Positions 8,611-17,758 of a stretch of 64,000 nucleotides of DNA are shown here, one piece after another. The notes beneath the pieces were generated by a model that was not told the DNA's origin, did not search any database, and saw only the letters and a program-made list of their open reading frames with translations. Source of the stretch: Diaporthe sp. PMI_573 (taxonomy: Eukaryota > Ascomycota > Sordariomycetes > Diaporthales > Diaporthaceae); NCBI GenBank assembly GCA_021399435.1, contig JAJTUP010000046.1, forward strand, positions 434,001 through 498,000. Direction: 5' to 3'. Numbering within the stretch: position 1 is the stretch's first letter; the number at the start of each line of letters is the position of its first letter. The position numbers were made by a program, and so were the translations under genes.

Positions 8611-11600
8611 GTGATGGGTGTGGGTTCGGTGGCGGAGAGTGGTGGGTGATCGGTTAAGTGTTTTAGTTGCCCGACGGTTGGTTTGCTCCAGCCGTGTGAT
8701 ACACGCTGGGTAGATCTCTGATCCCACGAGCGAAGCGTACTCGTGGCACTCCTGATCAGAGGCCGAAGCTTCGTTTGGGACGGCGTAAGCAAGCGCCCCT
8801 GATGCCATCGGGGTATCTGCGGGCCGGCAGTCTGCAAAGCCGTGATCTGATAGAACCTTTTTGATGTATGCCTGCTGTGAGAGCACGATGCCATCGTTGT
8901 TCTGATCAATCTTGACTCCAATGTACCACTGGGCTAGGCCGAGGTCTTCAGCTTCGTAGTGTTGACTGAGCTCGTCTATTGTTCCTTGGCTAGCCCGCTC
9001 TGTAGGCGACGTGATGAGGAAGTCATCTACGTGTGTCGCCACAGTGACTCCTGTACGGTCGTTATGATAGACCGCAGAGTCGCTTTTCAGTGTGCGGGAG
9101 CCCATGGCTTCCATTGTGCCCCGAACAGTGTTTTGCCAGTCATGGCCTCCCTGCTTGAGGCCATAGAGGGGCCGAAGGAGTTCAATGATGGAATCAGGCG
9201 TATAGGCCATCTCTTCCGCCACGGCTGGGTGATCAGCCATATACTGCTTCAGCTCGTCGAAGAGCTCCATGAACAGTCTGAACTCGAGCTTCCCGTTGAG
9301 GTAAGCTGCCACAAAATCGATCTGTAGGATCTTGTGCTTCCTAACCGCCGCCAGTGCGATGATCGTACGCCACGAGGTTGCTCGTGCGGTAGAGGCGAAA
9401 GTGCTATTGTAATCGAGCCCTTGGATCTGCGTGAAGCCCTTAGCGACCACGCGTACTTTTAGCTTCGTCACTACCCCAGAAGCGCCGCGCTTCCTGTGTG
9501 TGACTATTTTGGCTCCAATTAGGCGTCCCTTCCTTGCCTCATCACGTGATCTAAAGGCCAGAGTGCCTGTCCGAATCAGTGTCCCAATTTCTCTATAGAG
9601 GGCTTCCCGCCACGCTCTGCCTTCGGTTGGGTGCTGAAGCGCTTCCTTGATTGACCCTGGATCGGGGTTATACTTGACCGAGAAAGTCCAGTCGTCGTTA
9701 AAGATTTCAAGGCATCTGGCAAGGGCGTTGAAGGAGTAAGTTGGCTGCTGCTTAGCCGGAATTTTGTCAATACTCCCTCCCTCCGAGACGGCGTCGTCTT
9801 CTTCGAGGTCTCGGGACAACCACGCAGCATTCACAGTGCCGTCGCTGAACGTGATCTTCACGGGCCCAACTTCCTTGGGCTGCTCCCTCTGCGCCCATGG
9901 GCGTTTGGCGAGCTTGCGCCGCGCACGAGGCGGCAATGTCCGTAGAACGTCTTTGTTTTCTGCATCAGGGTCCCTGCACCAGTCCTGATCAGAGCTAACG
10001 TCTTCGTGAAACGTCAAATGGGGCGTTCTTTCCACAGTTTTCGTGGTAAAGTTGTAAGCCCAGTAGTTCGCCCAGCTCGGTGGGTGGTAGTGGGTATCCG
10101 CGTACCCTAGAAATATCCCCGGCTGAGCGCGAGCTGCAGTCTTTGCTGATCGCACTCGCTTCTCCTTGGGGACGTGGATAGTCACCCTTGTGCCCGGGAT
10201 CCTAAACCCTTCAAGGTCCGGCACATTATCACGGTCTGGGAAGAACTCGTCGTAGAACCCTTGGCTAGGGGTCTTCCCTTCCGGTGTGCTGTCACGGCTG
10301 ATCACGTTGAGGACCGCAGCTGTCGTCTCGAAGAGATAGCACCAAAATACTCGGGGGATCTGTGTCATTATGGCAAACTTCGCTGCGGTTTCGCAGAGTT
10401 CCCGAATTCCCCTCTCAGCAACCCCGTTCTGATAAGAGTTGTAGGGTGCTGTTTCCTTGATCATTAGTCCTCGCGCATCTGCAAAGACGGCGAGTTCCTT
10501 AGGGATATATTCTCTCCCTCCGTCGATCTTCACCCATAGCGTAGCTCGTAGCGTGACTACGTCGAGTCTGATCAGGATCTTCTTGAGACCTTCTAAGACA
10601 TCGTTCTTCTTGACGCCAAAGCCCACATCGCGGTAGCGACTGGCGTCATCGATCCAGAGCCAACTGTAGTGATAATTGCGCCACGAGACTGGCGAGACGG
10701 TGATCACATCCACGTGAATTCCGGCGCCGGGACGGGTCTCCCGCGCGGGCTTCTCGTGCGATTGGTAGCGAAGGCCAGTACCTTCGTCACACGTGCTGCA
10801 AGGAATCGTCTCCACGGTAGCCTCGTCGAGGTCTATCCCCGTGGTCTTTCTGATCGTTTTCCTCAGCCGTTCAGCCCCCGGGTGTCCCAGGCGGCGGTGC
10901 CACAGCATCAGCTTCTCCCGCTGCTCAGGAGTGAGATCTGTGTGAAATACACGCCCAACCGCTTCTGACTGCGAAATCGTGGATCTCTCTGGCGGGGCGT
11001 GACCATGGACTTGCATGTAGAATCCACGGGTTTTAACGTTGAACAAGGTAACGACCTCGTTTCGGGCGCTGAAAAGCGCATCTCGGCCCCGATCACGGCC
11101 CATATAGCCACCGTAGAGGTGCCAGCGCTCCCCACTGAAGATGTTGATTGGGAAGTCTTTGATCAGTACGGCGTAGTTGAGGGTCACCACGTGCCCGTTC
11201 TTCGTGCCGTTTTCTAGCGTCACCTTTGCGGCCCCTACTTCAGTCGCATAGACTGGCCCACCACCTGTCATAATAGGTGGCTGTTGATCTAGAGGTGTAC
11301 TCTGGGTATACCACTTCTGATCGTTGATAATGTGAATGTCCGAGCCCGTATCGTAGAGCCAGCGGCGCCGTTGCTGGGCCGCATAGGGGCTGACCCCTGA
11401 GCTGGCAGAATGGGACTGGACTACCATCGCCCTCACTTCAGCGTGAGGCGCGTGCACTAATGGGTGTGGAGGTTGGCCGTTGCTGGGGCTATCAGACCTC
11501 TCTAGGCTCTGATCAGCGCTGCTAGCCTCAACCGGCGTAGCAGGGGGTGCTTTGGGCCCGCGCGTCGGGGCCACTTCGCCGTCGACCGGGCGCCGCTCTG

Positions 11601-12123
11601 GGCCCCGGGGTTCTAGCTCAGAGAGTTGTTGGAGACCTTCCTCCGGCCTCTCTGGGCTCTGATCAGAGCCGAACTGGTGTTGCTTTGCTAGATAGTCGTC
11701 CCAGGTTTTGACGATATCTGCCCACGCTGGGCCCGCCGTGGCGTTGACGGCGGCGTTGCTCCCTCCGAGCCCTGGTGGCGGTGGAGGAGCGGCGACAGTC
11801 TGTTGTGCCTGCGCCTTCTGCCAGGCGACGAATTGCTGGTACTGATCAGAAGTGTGGGCGTTGGATCCCCCTTGCTGATGACCACCTCGTCCCCGGCCCC
11901 TACCCGGGCCACGCCGGGTAGATGAATTGTTTGAGTTTGGCCCTGTGAGGGATGGCTTCTCGATACCATTGTCGAGGTCTTGCTTCTTCTTTCTACAGTC
12001 CCTCTCGTAGTGGCCACGTTTCCCACAATAGTGGCAGACAACGTTTGGAGCGCCTTCGGGGCGCTGTCCACTCGTTTGCGCATGGCTCGTGCCAGCGGCT
12101 TTTCTTGGCTGTTGAATAGCCAT
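8521..12123 (-). CDS. copia Gag-Pol polyprotein, 1200 codons open
   Basis: Domains in order: CCHC knuckle (CHYCGKRGHYERDC, about residue 30); Pro/Ser-rich linker; protease (WLYDTGSDIHIIND, about 255); GAG pre-integrase with the HHCC finger (LWHRRLGHPG and CSTCDEG, about 405-445); integrase catalytic Asp, Asp and Glu (WIDDASRY, VKIDGGREYI, NGVAERGI); RT with IDFVAAYLNG and the catalytic HVDDFLI (usually YVDD), then GLAQWYIGVKI. After LVGSEIYPACITR the copia protein continues in another frame (WSKPTVGQLKHLTD), and the listed frame ends in foreign residues. Open but surely not mobile on its own because RNase H and LTRs are absent. The ATG at 12123 is probably internal to the original gag. Confidence 0.85.
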   Translation of the reverse strand: MAIQQPRKAAGTSHAQTSGQRPEGAPNVVCHYCGKRGHYERDCRKKKQDLDNGIEKPSLTGPNSNNSSTRRGPGRGRGRGGHQQGGSNAHTSDQYQQFVAWQKAQAQQTVAAPPPPPGLGGSNAAVNATAGPAWADIVKTWDDYLAKQHQFGSDQSPERPEEGLQQLSELEPRGPERRPVDGEVAPTRGPKAPPATPVEASSADQSLERSDSPSNGQPPHPLVHAPHAEVRAMVVQSHSASSGVSPYAAQQRRRWLYDTGSDIHIINDQKWYTQSTPLDQQPPIMTGGGPVYATEVGAAKVTLENGTKNGHVVTLNYAVLIKDFPINIFSGERWHLYGGYMGRDRGRDALFSARNEVVTLFNVKTRGFYMQVHGHAPPERSTISQSEAVGRVFHTDLTPEQREKLMLWHRRLGHPGAERLRKTIRKTTGIDLDEATVETIPCSTCDEGTGLRYQSHEKPARETRPGAGIHVDVITVSPVSWRNYHYSWLWIDDASRYRDVGFGVKKNDVLEGLKKILIRLDVVTLRATLWVKIDGGREYIPKELAVFADARGLMIKETAPYNSYQNGVAERGIRELCETAAKFAIMTQIPRVFWCYLFETTAAVLNVISRDSTPEGKTPSQGFYDEFFPDRDNVPDLEGFRIPGTRVTIHVPKEKRVRSAKTAARAQPGIFLGYADTHYHPPSWANYWAYNFTTKTVERTPHLTFHEDVSSDQDWCRDPDAENKDVLRTLPPRARRKLAKRPWAQREQPKEVGPVKITFSDGTVNAAWLSRDLEEDDAVSEGGSIDKIPAKQQPTYSFNALARCLEIFNDDWTFSVKYNPDPGSIKEALQHPTEGRAWREALYREIGTLIRTGTLAFRSRDEARKGRLIGAKIVTHRKRGASGVVTKLKVRVVAKGFTQIQGLDYNSTFASTARATSWRTIIALAAVRKHKILQIDFVAAYLNGKLEFRLFMELFDELKQYMADHPAVAEEMAYTPDSIIELLRPLYGLKQGGHDWQNTVRGTMEAMGSRTLKSDSAVYHNDRTGVTVATHVDDFLITSPTERASQGTIDELSQHYEAEDLGLAQWYIGVKIDQNNDGIVLSQQAYIKKVLSDHGFADCRPADTPMASGALAYAVPNEASASDQECHEYASLVGSEIYPACITRLEQTNRRATKTLNRSPTTLRHRTHTHHLVPRTAGTASAAEDRTLNTWRIASKPAYY

Positions 12124-12245
12124 CTCATCTACGAGGTCACTGATCAGGACCTCTAAGGAGAGATTCGCCCCGTATATGCGTAGGGCTTGTCGCTGTCGCA
12201 GCGCCCATTCGGGCTGCTTCTTCTCAGTTCCTTTGTAGTTGTGGA
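8600..12245 (-). mobile_element. Ty1/copia retrotransposon, truncated at both ends
   Basis: A continuous polyprotein region with copia domain order (zinc knuckle, protease, integrase, RT). The gag frame stays open upstream of the first ATG to about 12245 and then breaks off beside the C2H2 gene, so the gag N-terminus and 5' LTR are missing. At the other end the sequence after RT is frameshifted and then replaced by a LINE tail, so RNase H and the 3' LTR are missing. No LTR is visible. Confidence 0.85.
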
Positions 12246-12284
12246 TACTAAGAGCCCGTACGTATCAACTAGCCAAGAAAAAGC

Positions 12285-12922
12285 CTAGCATGAACGGCAC
12301 TGTGCATGCAACAATTTTCGATCCTGCTGCACACCTGCCGAGTTTGGTTTACACCTTTGACGTTGTAGGTGACCATTGCGTGCTGTTACACGTGAAAACC
12401 CAGCTTCACATTTTGGGCAGCGGAACTTAGGCGCCTGTCCGGACTTTTCTCGTTGGTGGCGGATGAGGTTGCTGCATGTGGAGAACTGACGGCCATTGCA
12501 GCCGTGCTCCCAACACTGTGGCTTGGGCTTACGGGCGACAGTGTTGCTGTGCGGAGACTCTCCCTTCATTCGCATAGTTGGCGTACGGTTGCCATTGGCC
12601 GAAACGGCATCATTGAAATTGTATCTAACACGTAAATCAGTTCCAAAGTCAATGAACAATAATACATCTAATAGTATTACCCATAATACAAGGGCACTAG
12701 GGCTGGATTCAAACAAGATAGGTATATATATGCTTGTTGATAAAATGGGTTAGGGATTATCATTTGGTTTGGAACCGTAAACGGTGGCGCATAGCCAAGG
12801 GCTATCCCATCTTGAGCAGCAGTCATTGGGCTGATACACTGGGCCGCTGGGACATGAAATGGAACTTCGGGTCCTTGAGTTTCGATTGTTGCCTGGTCCT
12901 GCTGCCACTGCCCTGTAGGCAT
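12285..12922 (-). CDS. C2H2 zinc-finger protein, two exons
   Basis: Exon 1 is 12922-12681 (ATG, MPTGQWQQ), the intron 12680-12625 (56 nt, GTAATA...TTAG), exon 2 12624-12285; 193 aa. Exon 2 holds one degenerate and one good C2H2 finger (CWEHGCNGRQFSTCSNLIRH, then CPKCEAGFSRVTARNGHLQR with a nearby Cys in place of the last His). The N-terminal exon is Gln/Pro/Ala-rich, as in fungal transcription factors. The copia fragment starts about 40 bp past the stop, so the gene may have lost its original 3' end. A DNA-binding role is inferred from the fingers only. Confidence 0.55.
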
Positions 12923-13620
12923 AGTGATTGAATCTCGCTTCCGCAATATGAATGTACTATATTTATCGGCTTCCGTTCCATGAATGTGAATGCCGACAAC
13001 CAGAAAGGTGACGGAGAAGAGAAGAAGTGCGATTAATTAAACCTGCTCCTGCAGCGTATACAGTACAGTACAAGAAAGATTCAGATGAATCAGACTGGCG
13101 CACACTGGCATATGGTACAGTACATAAAGTTGCTAAATATATCCTGATAGTGCTTTACAGAAGGCCTGTACTTCTGCTACCAGCCACAATTTTCAGACTG
13201 TAGTACAGTACAACAATATGTTATATAAGCACCACACTTCTTTTGAAACTAAATGGTATTTTCCTATAGTACTTCTTATATATATCGCACAGTGTCAAGG
13301 CTTCCAACACCACGTGAGCCTTTTGAATCTGGTTAGACTCCTTAATAGTCATACTTACACCAAGCCTCCCGTAAATAACGCAATAGACCTTAACGAAAGA
13401 CAATGCATTATGGCATTGATCGGGGTTTAAATAATTTGCACGTCGTACCTTTCTGCTATGCTCTGTACTTGTGTCATCGAAGAGGTTATCACAAAGTACG
13501 ATCATAGAACATGGTAGGAAAGCGTTTAAATCCAACGGAAGCATAAATACACATCACGATCTTCCTTTCACAGAGCTCTAAGAAGATTCTGACACTTCTC
13601 TTCTTGTGCCTACCCCCAGA
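12923..13620. other. AT-rich intergenic region
   Basis: Rich in TACAGTAC-like words and TA-rich tracts. The ORFs here lack recognisable motifs, and I see no gene. Confidence 0.4.
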
Positions 13621-13956
13621 ATGTCTACAACCATGGCGACGACCTTTTACTGCCCATTCCAACTACTTACACCTAGTTATAACTTCTCTCATTCTCAGTA
13701 CTCAAGTTGGTCGGTGAGCATTCCAGAGCTTGTATCTTTGAGCCAGGTTCCAAGCATCAATAGCGCGCATAGCAGCTTAGCGCGGCCCAATGAGGATTGG
13801 ACTAAGGTCAGAGACAAGGCTGAACGCCGGCGCATACAGAATCGCATTGCCCAGCGATTATACCGTAAGCGATCATCTGCATCGCCCGGCCGTGTTGCAT
13901 ACGTGCCTAACTATGCTGTAGGAAACAAGCTCAAAGAGCGCATGGCAAATCGGTAG
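13621..13956 (+). pseudogene. bZIP basic region without a leucine zipper
   Basis: 111 aa from an ATG at 13621. Residues 58-81 match the basic region of fungal bZIP factors (DWTKVRDKAERRRIQNRIAQ, followed by RLYRKR, with the N-x4-Q-R-x-YR signature). The heptad leucines that should follow are absent, and the frame stops about 35 residues later. It could be a truncated relic, or a short protein of the fungal 'bZIP basic region only' type. Ser/Tyr-rich N-terminus. Confidence 0.6.
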
Positions 13957-14470
13957 AAGGACGACAAGGCTCACGTAGGAAGAAATCGAAATTCAAACAA
14001 TACATCTTTGCATTCGTTTAAGCCGAGTCACCAGTCGTTGAGCTGCACAGAACGTAAAGCAGCAAGAGATGTAATTGAGGGGAGGGATACAGGGATAAGG
14101 TATCTAGTTCGCGGAACCGGCACGTGTGAGTAATAGATTAAATGCAATGATAGCTCTAACGACACCATGAAACGGGTCCAAGGTACCTCGAGTATCAAAA
14201 TAAAAGGTACAAACGGAGACGGAGACGGAGAGAGATAGTTTTAGATCAATACGGCAATGGAAAAGTTCCTGTCACTAACAATGCTGTGTTTCTATTAAAC
14301 CTTTGACCATGAGCATTTTCAGTCTTCGATGTGGAGGAGTTACTCGCTGCTAATAAGGAGAAGTTTCGCAGTGATCATGTTATGGCTGCCACCAAATGGC
14401 AGCTCTTAGAGATGACTGATCTGGTCTTCCTCCACCCATGGCTTGCCGAGCACGACAAACAGAATCAGCT
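13957..14470. other. No gene recognised
   Basis: A purine-rich GGAGAC/GAGACG run lies near 14215-14235. The ORF from 14331 has no recognisable motif, and its end overlaps the tRNA-like sequence. Confidence 0.35.
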
Positions 14471-14540
14471 AAATCGGGAATCGAACCCGAGCCTCTCGGC
14501 TTCTTTGGCTGTTCAATCGTAGGTACACCAGTTAGCATCA
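14470..14540 (-). other. tRNA-like sequence with perfect box B
   Basis: On the minus strand CTCGGGTTCGATTCCCGA is a perfect T-arm (5-bp stem, TTCGATT loop) carrying the Pol III box B consensus, followed by TTTAGCT. A GCTAACTGG segment 50 nt upstream can pair with TTTAGC for most of an acceptor stem, but no normal D-arm or box A is present. Best read as a tRNA pseudogene or a tRNA-derived SINE remnant. Confidence 0.35.
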
Positions 14541-14558
14541 CAGCACAATGCTGCATAC

Positions 14559-14828
14559 AATTTGATTACCAAAACTTGGATAGGTCAAGACAAGCAACTT
14601 GCAACACAAGCCACCGTCATCAAGATGTTACGAGATATTACTCAGGCTATACCTAATTATATTTTGGTCCTAGACGGCCTCAACAAGTATACCTAGATGA
14701 CAGAGAGGCATAGTGGCTACAACTCGATTGCTGGCTTCCTAGAAACCATTGTACAAGCACTTAACGATACGTCCACCAGAGTACTCATTGTTAGCCGCGA
14801 TAAAGCTAAGATTCGATATCACGCGTGG
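14559..14828 (+). pseudogene. NACHT (STAND/NLR-type) NTPase fragment
   Basis: The frame reads MLRDITQAIPNYILVLDGLN, then a stop, then LETIVQALNDTSTRVLIVSR and DKAKIR. This is the Walker B region of fungal NACHT proteins (FVLDGLDE in functional copies; here LDGLNK, with the acidic pair lost) followed by the sensor strand RxLIVSRxExxIR. The P-loop and downstream repeats are not found. Fungal NLRs act in non-self recognition and cell death; this fragment cannot. Confidence 0.6.
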
Positions 14829-14999
14829 AACCGATGCCGCATGATATGCACGGCGTGGGTGGCCGGGAATTACACGCCCGCTAATTCCCCTTCCATTTCT
14901 GCACCGGAGTTGACGGCCTCAAGAACTAACGCAGTCAACTCAACAAGCCCAGCTATTTGGATTGGACGAAGACGTATTCCTCGATTTCACAACTAAAGC

Positions 15000-15512
15000 A
15001 AGAGCAATTGCTTCCTACCCGTCCATGGCCGGCAAGAAACACAATAGGGACGAATATGGATTGAAGAGTAGGGGGACAAAGCGAGTCGAAGTATGGCACA
15101 TCACCCAAACAACGAGGCGGAGGAGAGCTATGACTGGTCCCACATTCTCGTCCCAGGCGAGCTGAAAAGCAATCCGCAAGAGGACAATCATAGTAGCACC
15201 TGGCTCGACCTCGTAAGATATGCTCGGGAGATATTCAGCGCACAAGACACGCGGCGGTTCATTCTGGGATTTACCCTCTGCGGATCAATCATGCGACTGT
15301 GGGAATTTGATCGACTTGGGGTAGTCGGGTCTACGCCATTTGATATCAACAAGGAAGGCGAGAGGTTCGTTTCGGTGGTCTTGGGATACTTGTGGATGTC
15401 GGAGGAAGAGTTAGGGTATGATTCTATGCAGTTCTCCGACTTTGTTAACTCCAGTTGCTTCGAAGATGGTTGGGTAGTAACTCCTCTACCCGCTCGAGAC
15501 GATCCAGAGTAA
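15000..15512 (+). pseudogene. FunK1 kinase-like fragment (N-lobe side)
   Basis: The best block (15093-15512, 139 aa) contains DWSHILVPGELKSNP, WLDLVRYAREIFSAQDTRRF, ILGFTLCGSIMRLWEFDRLG and FDINKEGERFVSVVLGYLWM. These are diagnostic of the N-terminal half of the fungal-specific FunK1 family. About 90 bp upstream also looks FunK1-derived but frameshifted. Sequence after 15512 is unrelated, so the kinase core is missing. Confidence 0.75.
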
Positions 15513-15749
15513 ACCGCTTCCCCTTCTCTGTCTCAAACAAAAGGGTGGGCTTTGTATGCGGTTCAGACATTGTCTTTGTGGGCGAGATTACTAAATAGTT
15601 GATGAAAGGTGGAACAGGTCGACAGGAGAGTCCAAACGGCGAAATGGGTATTGCTCCGCCAGTTGCTCCTCGCCCATCGCGAGCTCTGTTAAGCAGACAC
15701 TGGTAGGAGCCGCCCTAATAGGGCTGCGTTTTCACCTTGATAGCCAAGA

Positions 15750-16190
15750 GAGCCAACGGATCGACTCGCTTGGGAAGCTTCTGCTTTATGATCGACATAC
15801 CGTCGTTGTCGGAAAGGGGTGTCAAGAGAAGACCTTCGAGGTCTATCTCTTTCAGCAAGAGCTGACTTTGTGGGAAAAAGTTATAACAAAGCAGAAAAAG
15901 ACAAGGTTTCAGAGTCCAAAAGTGGGTGGGAAAACAGAAAGGTTGCAGCTCAAGGGGCGTACCACCATAAGAGAACGTCCAGAAGGTTAGACGCTAACAT
16001 TCAACTGCAGATCTCCATCAAAATGCAAAAGAACGTTAAACTGACGCGGTTTGCGAGAAGCGAATTACAGATTGCGTGGAAGGGCGGCCATAAGAATGAG
16101 ACGATGGTAATCAAATTTATAAATCAGGAGACCATGGAGAAGTGGGCTGCTGGTCTGAGGGCACAATGTGGTAGGGGAGCTGGGCAGGGC
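15750..16190 (+). pseudogene. PH domain of a Cdc24-like RhoGEF, decayed
   Basis: In two frames: RIDSLGKLLLYDRHTVVVGK and TFEVYLFQQELTLWEKV, then after a frameshift LQIAWKGGHKNETMVIKFIN and QETMEKWAAGLRAQ. These match the end of the DH linker and the PH domain of fungal Cdc24-type exchange factors (GxLLLYD, EVYLFE, LQIFWKGDPGxENFxIRFxNEETMRKW). The DH catalytic domain is not present. It follows the FunK1 fragment directly, in a mosaic of unrelated gene pieces. Confidence 0.55.
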
Positions 16191-16610
16191 CCTGTTCTAG
16201 ACCAATTGCAAGCAGACTCGGTGAAGGAAGTTCACTCCGGCTCTCGGCATCAAAGGGAAAGCAAAAATGACATCGACATTGTTCGCTGACACCGACGGCT
16301 GTATCGTCCTCGTACTCGACATCATCACGGGACAGATGGCCCGGAAAAAGACTGGCCTGGAGCCAGAGTTACTCAAAGGCCATGGCAAGGAATAAAAAGC
16401 CATAATAGGTTCGCCCGTTTAAATAAATCGAGAGAATAAATTAAGATTGCTATCCGTACAATAACTCTGAATACTCAATAATTTTTGCGCCACATGAACG
16501 TTGCCACTGCCCTTCCTACTGTGTCTTCTTCAGTACCAGGACTTTCTCCATATTCGTTCCACCCATTTTAAAACACGGGAAGTACCGACAGCCCTGCTGC
16601 GTTTGGGAAA

Positions 16611-17144
16611 CTACGAATCATCTCCAAAGAAGTCTACTGCAAGCGGGTAAGGCTTTCTACGCCTAATGGACAGTGTGGATTCGGTTTTGGCGGTGAGATC
16701 AACTGAAGTCCCAGCTGATGGGGAAGCAGGATAAAACGGGCTGCCCAGGGTTACAACTGGTAGTTCTTCGTCTAGTTGGCTAGAGGACGATGACGTAGAT
16801 GAGATATACGGAACGAGACTTGGTTGATGACACGGCACCTTGTTATGGTGCTCATACGAAATGGTTGCCCTGTCGGCAACAGTCTCAAAATGATCAGGCC
16901 CGAAACGGTGTCCAGCCCGAACGTTGTTGAGGGTAAGAGAGAAATGTTTGTCGGATTCGTAGATATAAATCTCGCCGTTGTATTCGCACAAGACGGCCAT
17001 GTGCGCACCGGTCAGCTTAGATAGCGTGTTTGCTTTCTTCATAACACCCCTACGTCGATTCAAAAAGCCCTTAGATGGGTTAGTAAATCCTCTTGCCTTC
17101 TTCATGTTATTGTTCAAGTTCGGATCATAAAACCATGAAGACAT
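16611..17144 (-). CDS. Divergent MADS-box-like protein
   Basis: 177 aa from an ATG at 17144, single exon. Residues 27-64 resemble the MADS DNA-binding region (FLNRRRGVMKKANTLSKLTG followed by AHMAVLCEYNGEIYIYES): basic helix, KKA-x-LS, then the two hydrophobic strands. The first residues of a classical MADS box (RxKI) are replaced by KKARGFTNPSKG. The C-terminal half is Ser/Pro/Thr-rich and probably disordered. Likely a transcription factor of a rapidly diverging fungal family; function not tested. Its 3' neighbour on the opposite strand is the RhoGEF relic. Confidence 0.65.
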   Translation of the reverse strand: MSSWFYDPNLNNNMKKARGFTNPSKGFLNRRRGVMKKANTLSKLTGAHMAVLCEYNGEIYIYESDKHFSLTLNNVRAGHRFGPDHFETVADRATISYEHHNKVPCHQPSLVPYISSTSSSSSQLDEELPVVTLGSPFYPASPSAGTSVDLTAKTESTLSIRRRKPYPLAVDFFGDDS

Positions 17145-17758
17145 TGATAAACTTGTTTATCACAACTGGGCCTGAATTGATCTTATATATACTTTATTAC
17201 ACATTACCTAGGCTCTTGTTCAAGACCGCTCTTAGTAGCCACAAAAGGTCGGGTCAGGCCTGCACGATGATCGTTTCAGTATCTTTAAAACATTGTAGGA
17301 ACCGTAAGTTGGCCTACGACTACGTATTGGTACATGACCTCCTGACAGTCTAGCTTTTAAATCTTTAAAATACGCCGGACTAAGTCTTAACGTGAGCTAA
17401 GAAAGTTAGTTTCCTTAATTTTCTAATCTTTAATGTCGAAAACAGGTTCAAGAAAATATCCTTCGATGTGAAGTGTAGCATCGCCGGGCTTCAAATTCAA
17501 TATCGGACTGCTCAAACGAACTATATAGCTAGGCGTTTGCCTATCTGAAGCTCATGAACCTGGTGATATTGTACTGTATATCGTCTACATGTTGGTCTCC
17601 CCGGAGAAAAACAGAGTATTCATGTAGCTATGTAGATTACAAACAACCGTCATGTGCAATTCTGTCAGAGCAAGCGAGACTGAGGGATAATTTCTTTTTC
17701 CCTCTTCACAAGTACTGTACTCTCCTGATTGAAATAGAAGTTAATTCTAAATTTAGTA
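17145..17758. other. AT-rich region upstream of the helicase
   Basis: Rich in TTTAAA, CTTTAA and TA. No coding motif. It separates two divergently oriented genes (MADS-like leftward, helicase rightward) and must contain both promoters if they are expressed. Confidence 0.4.
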
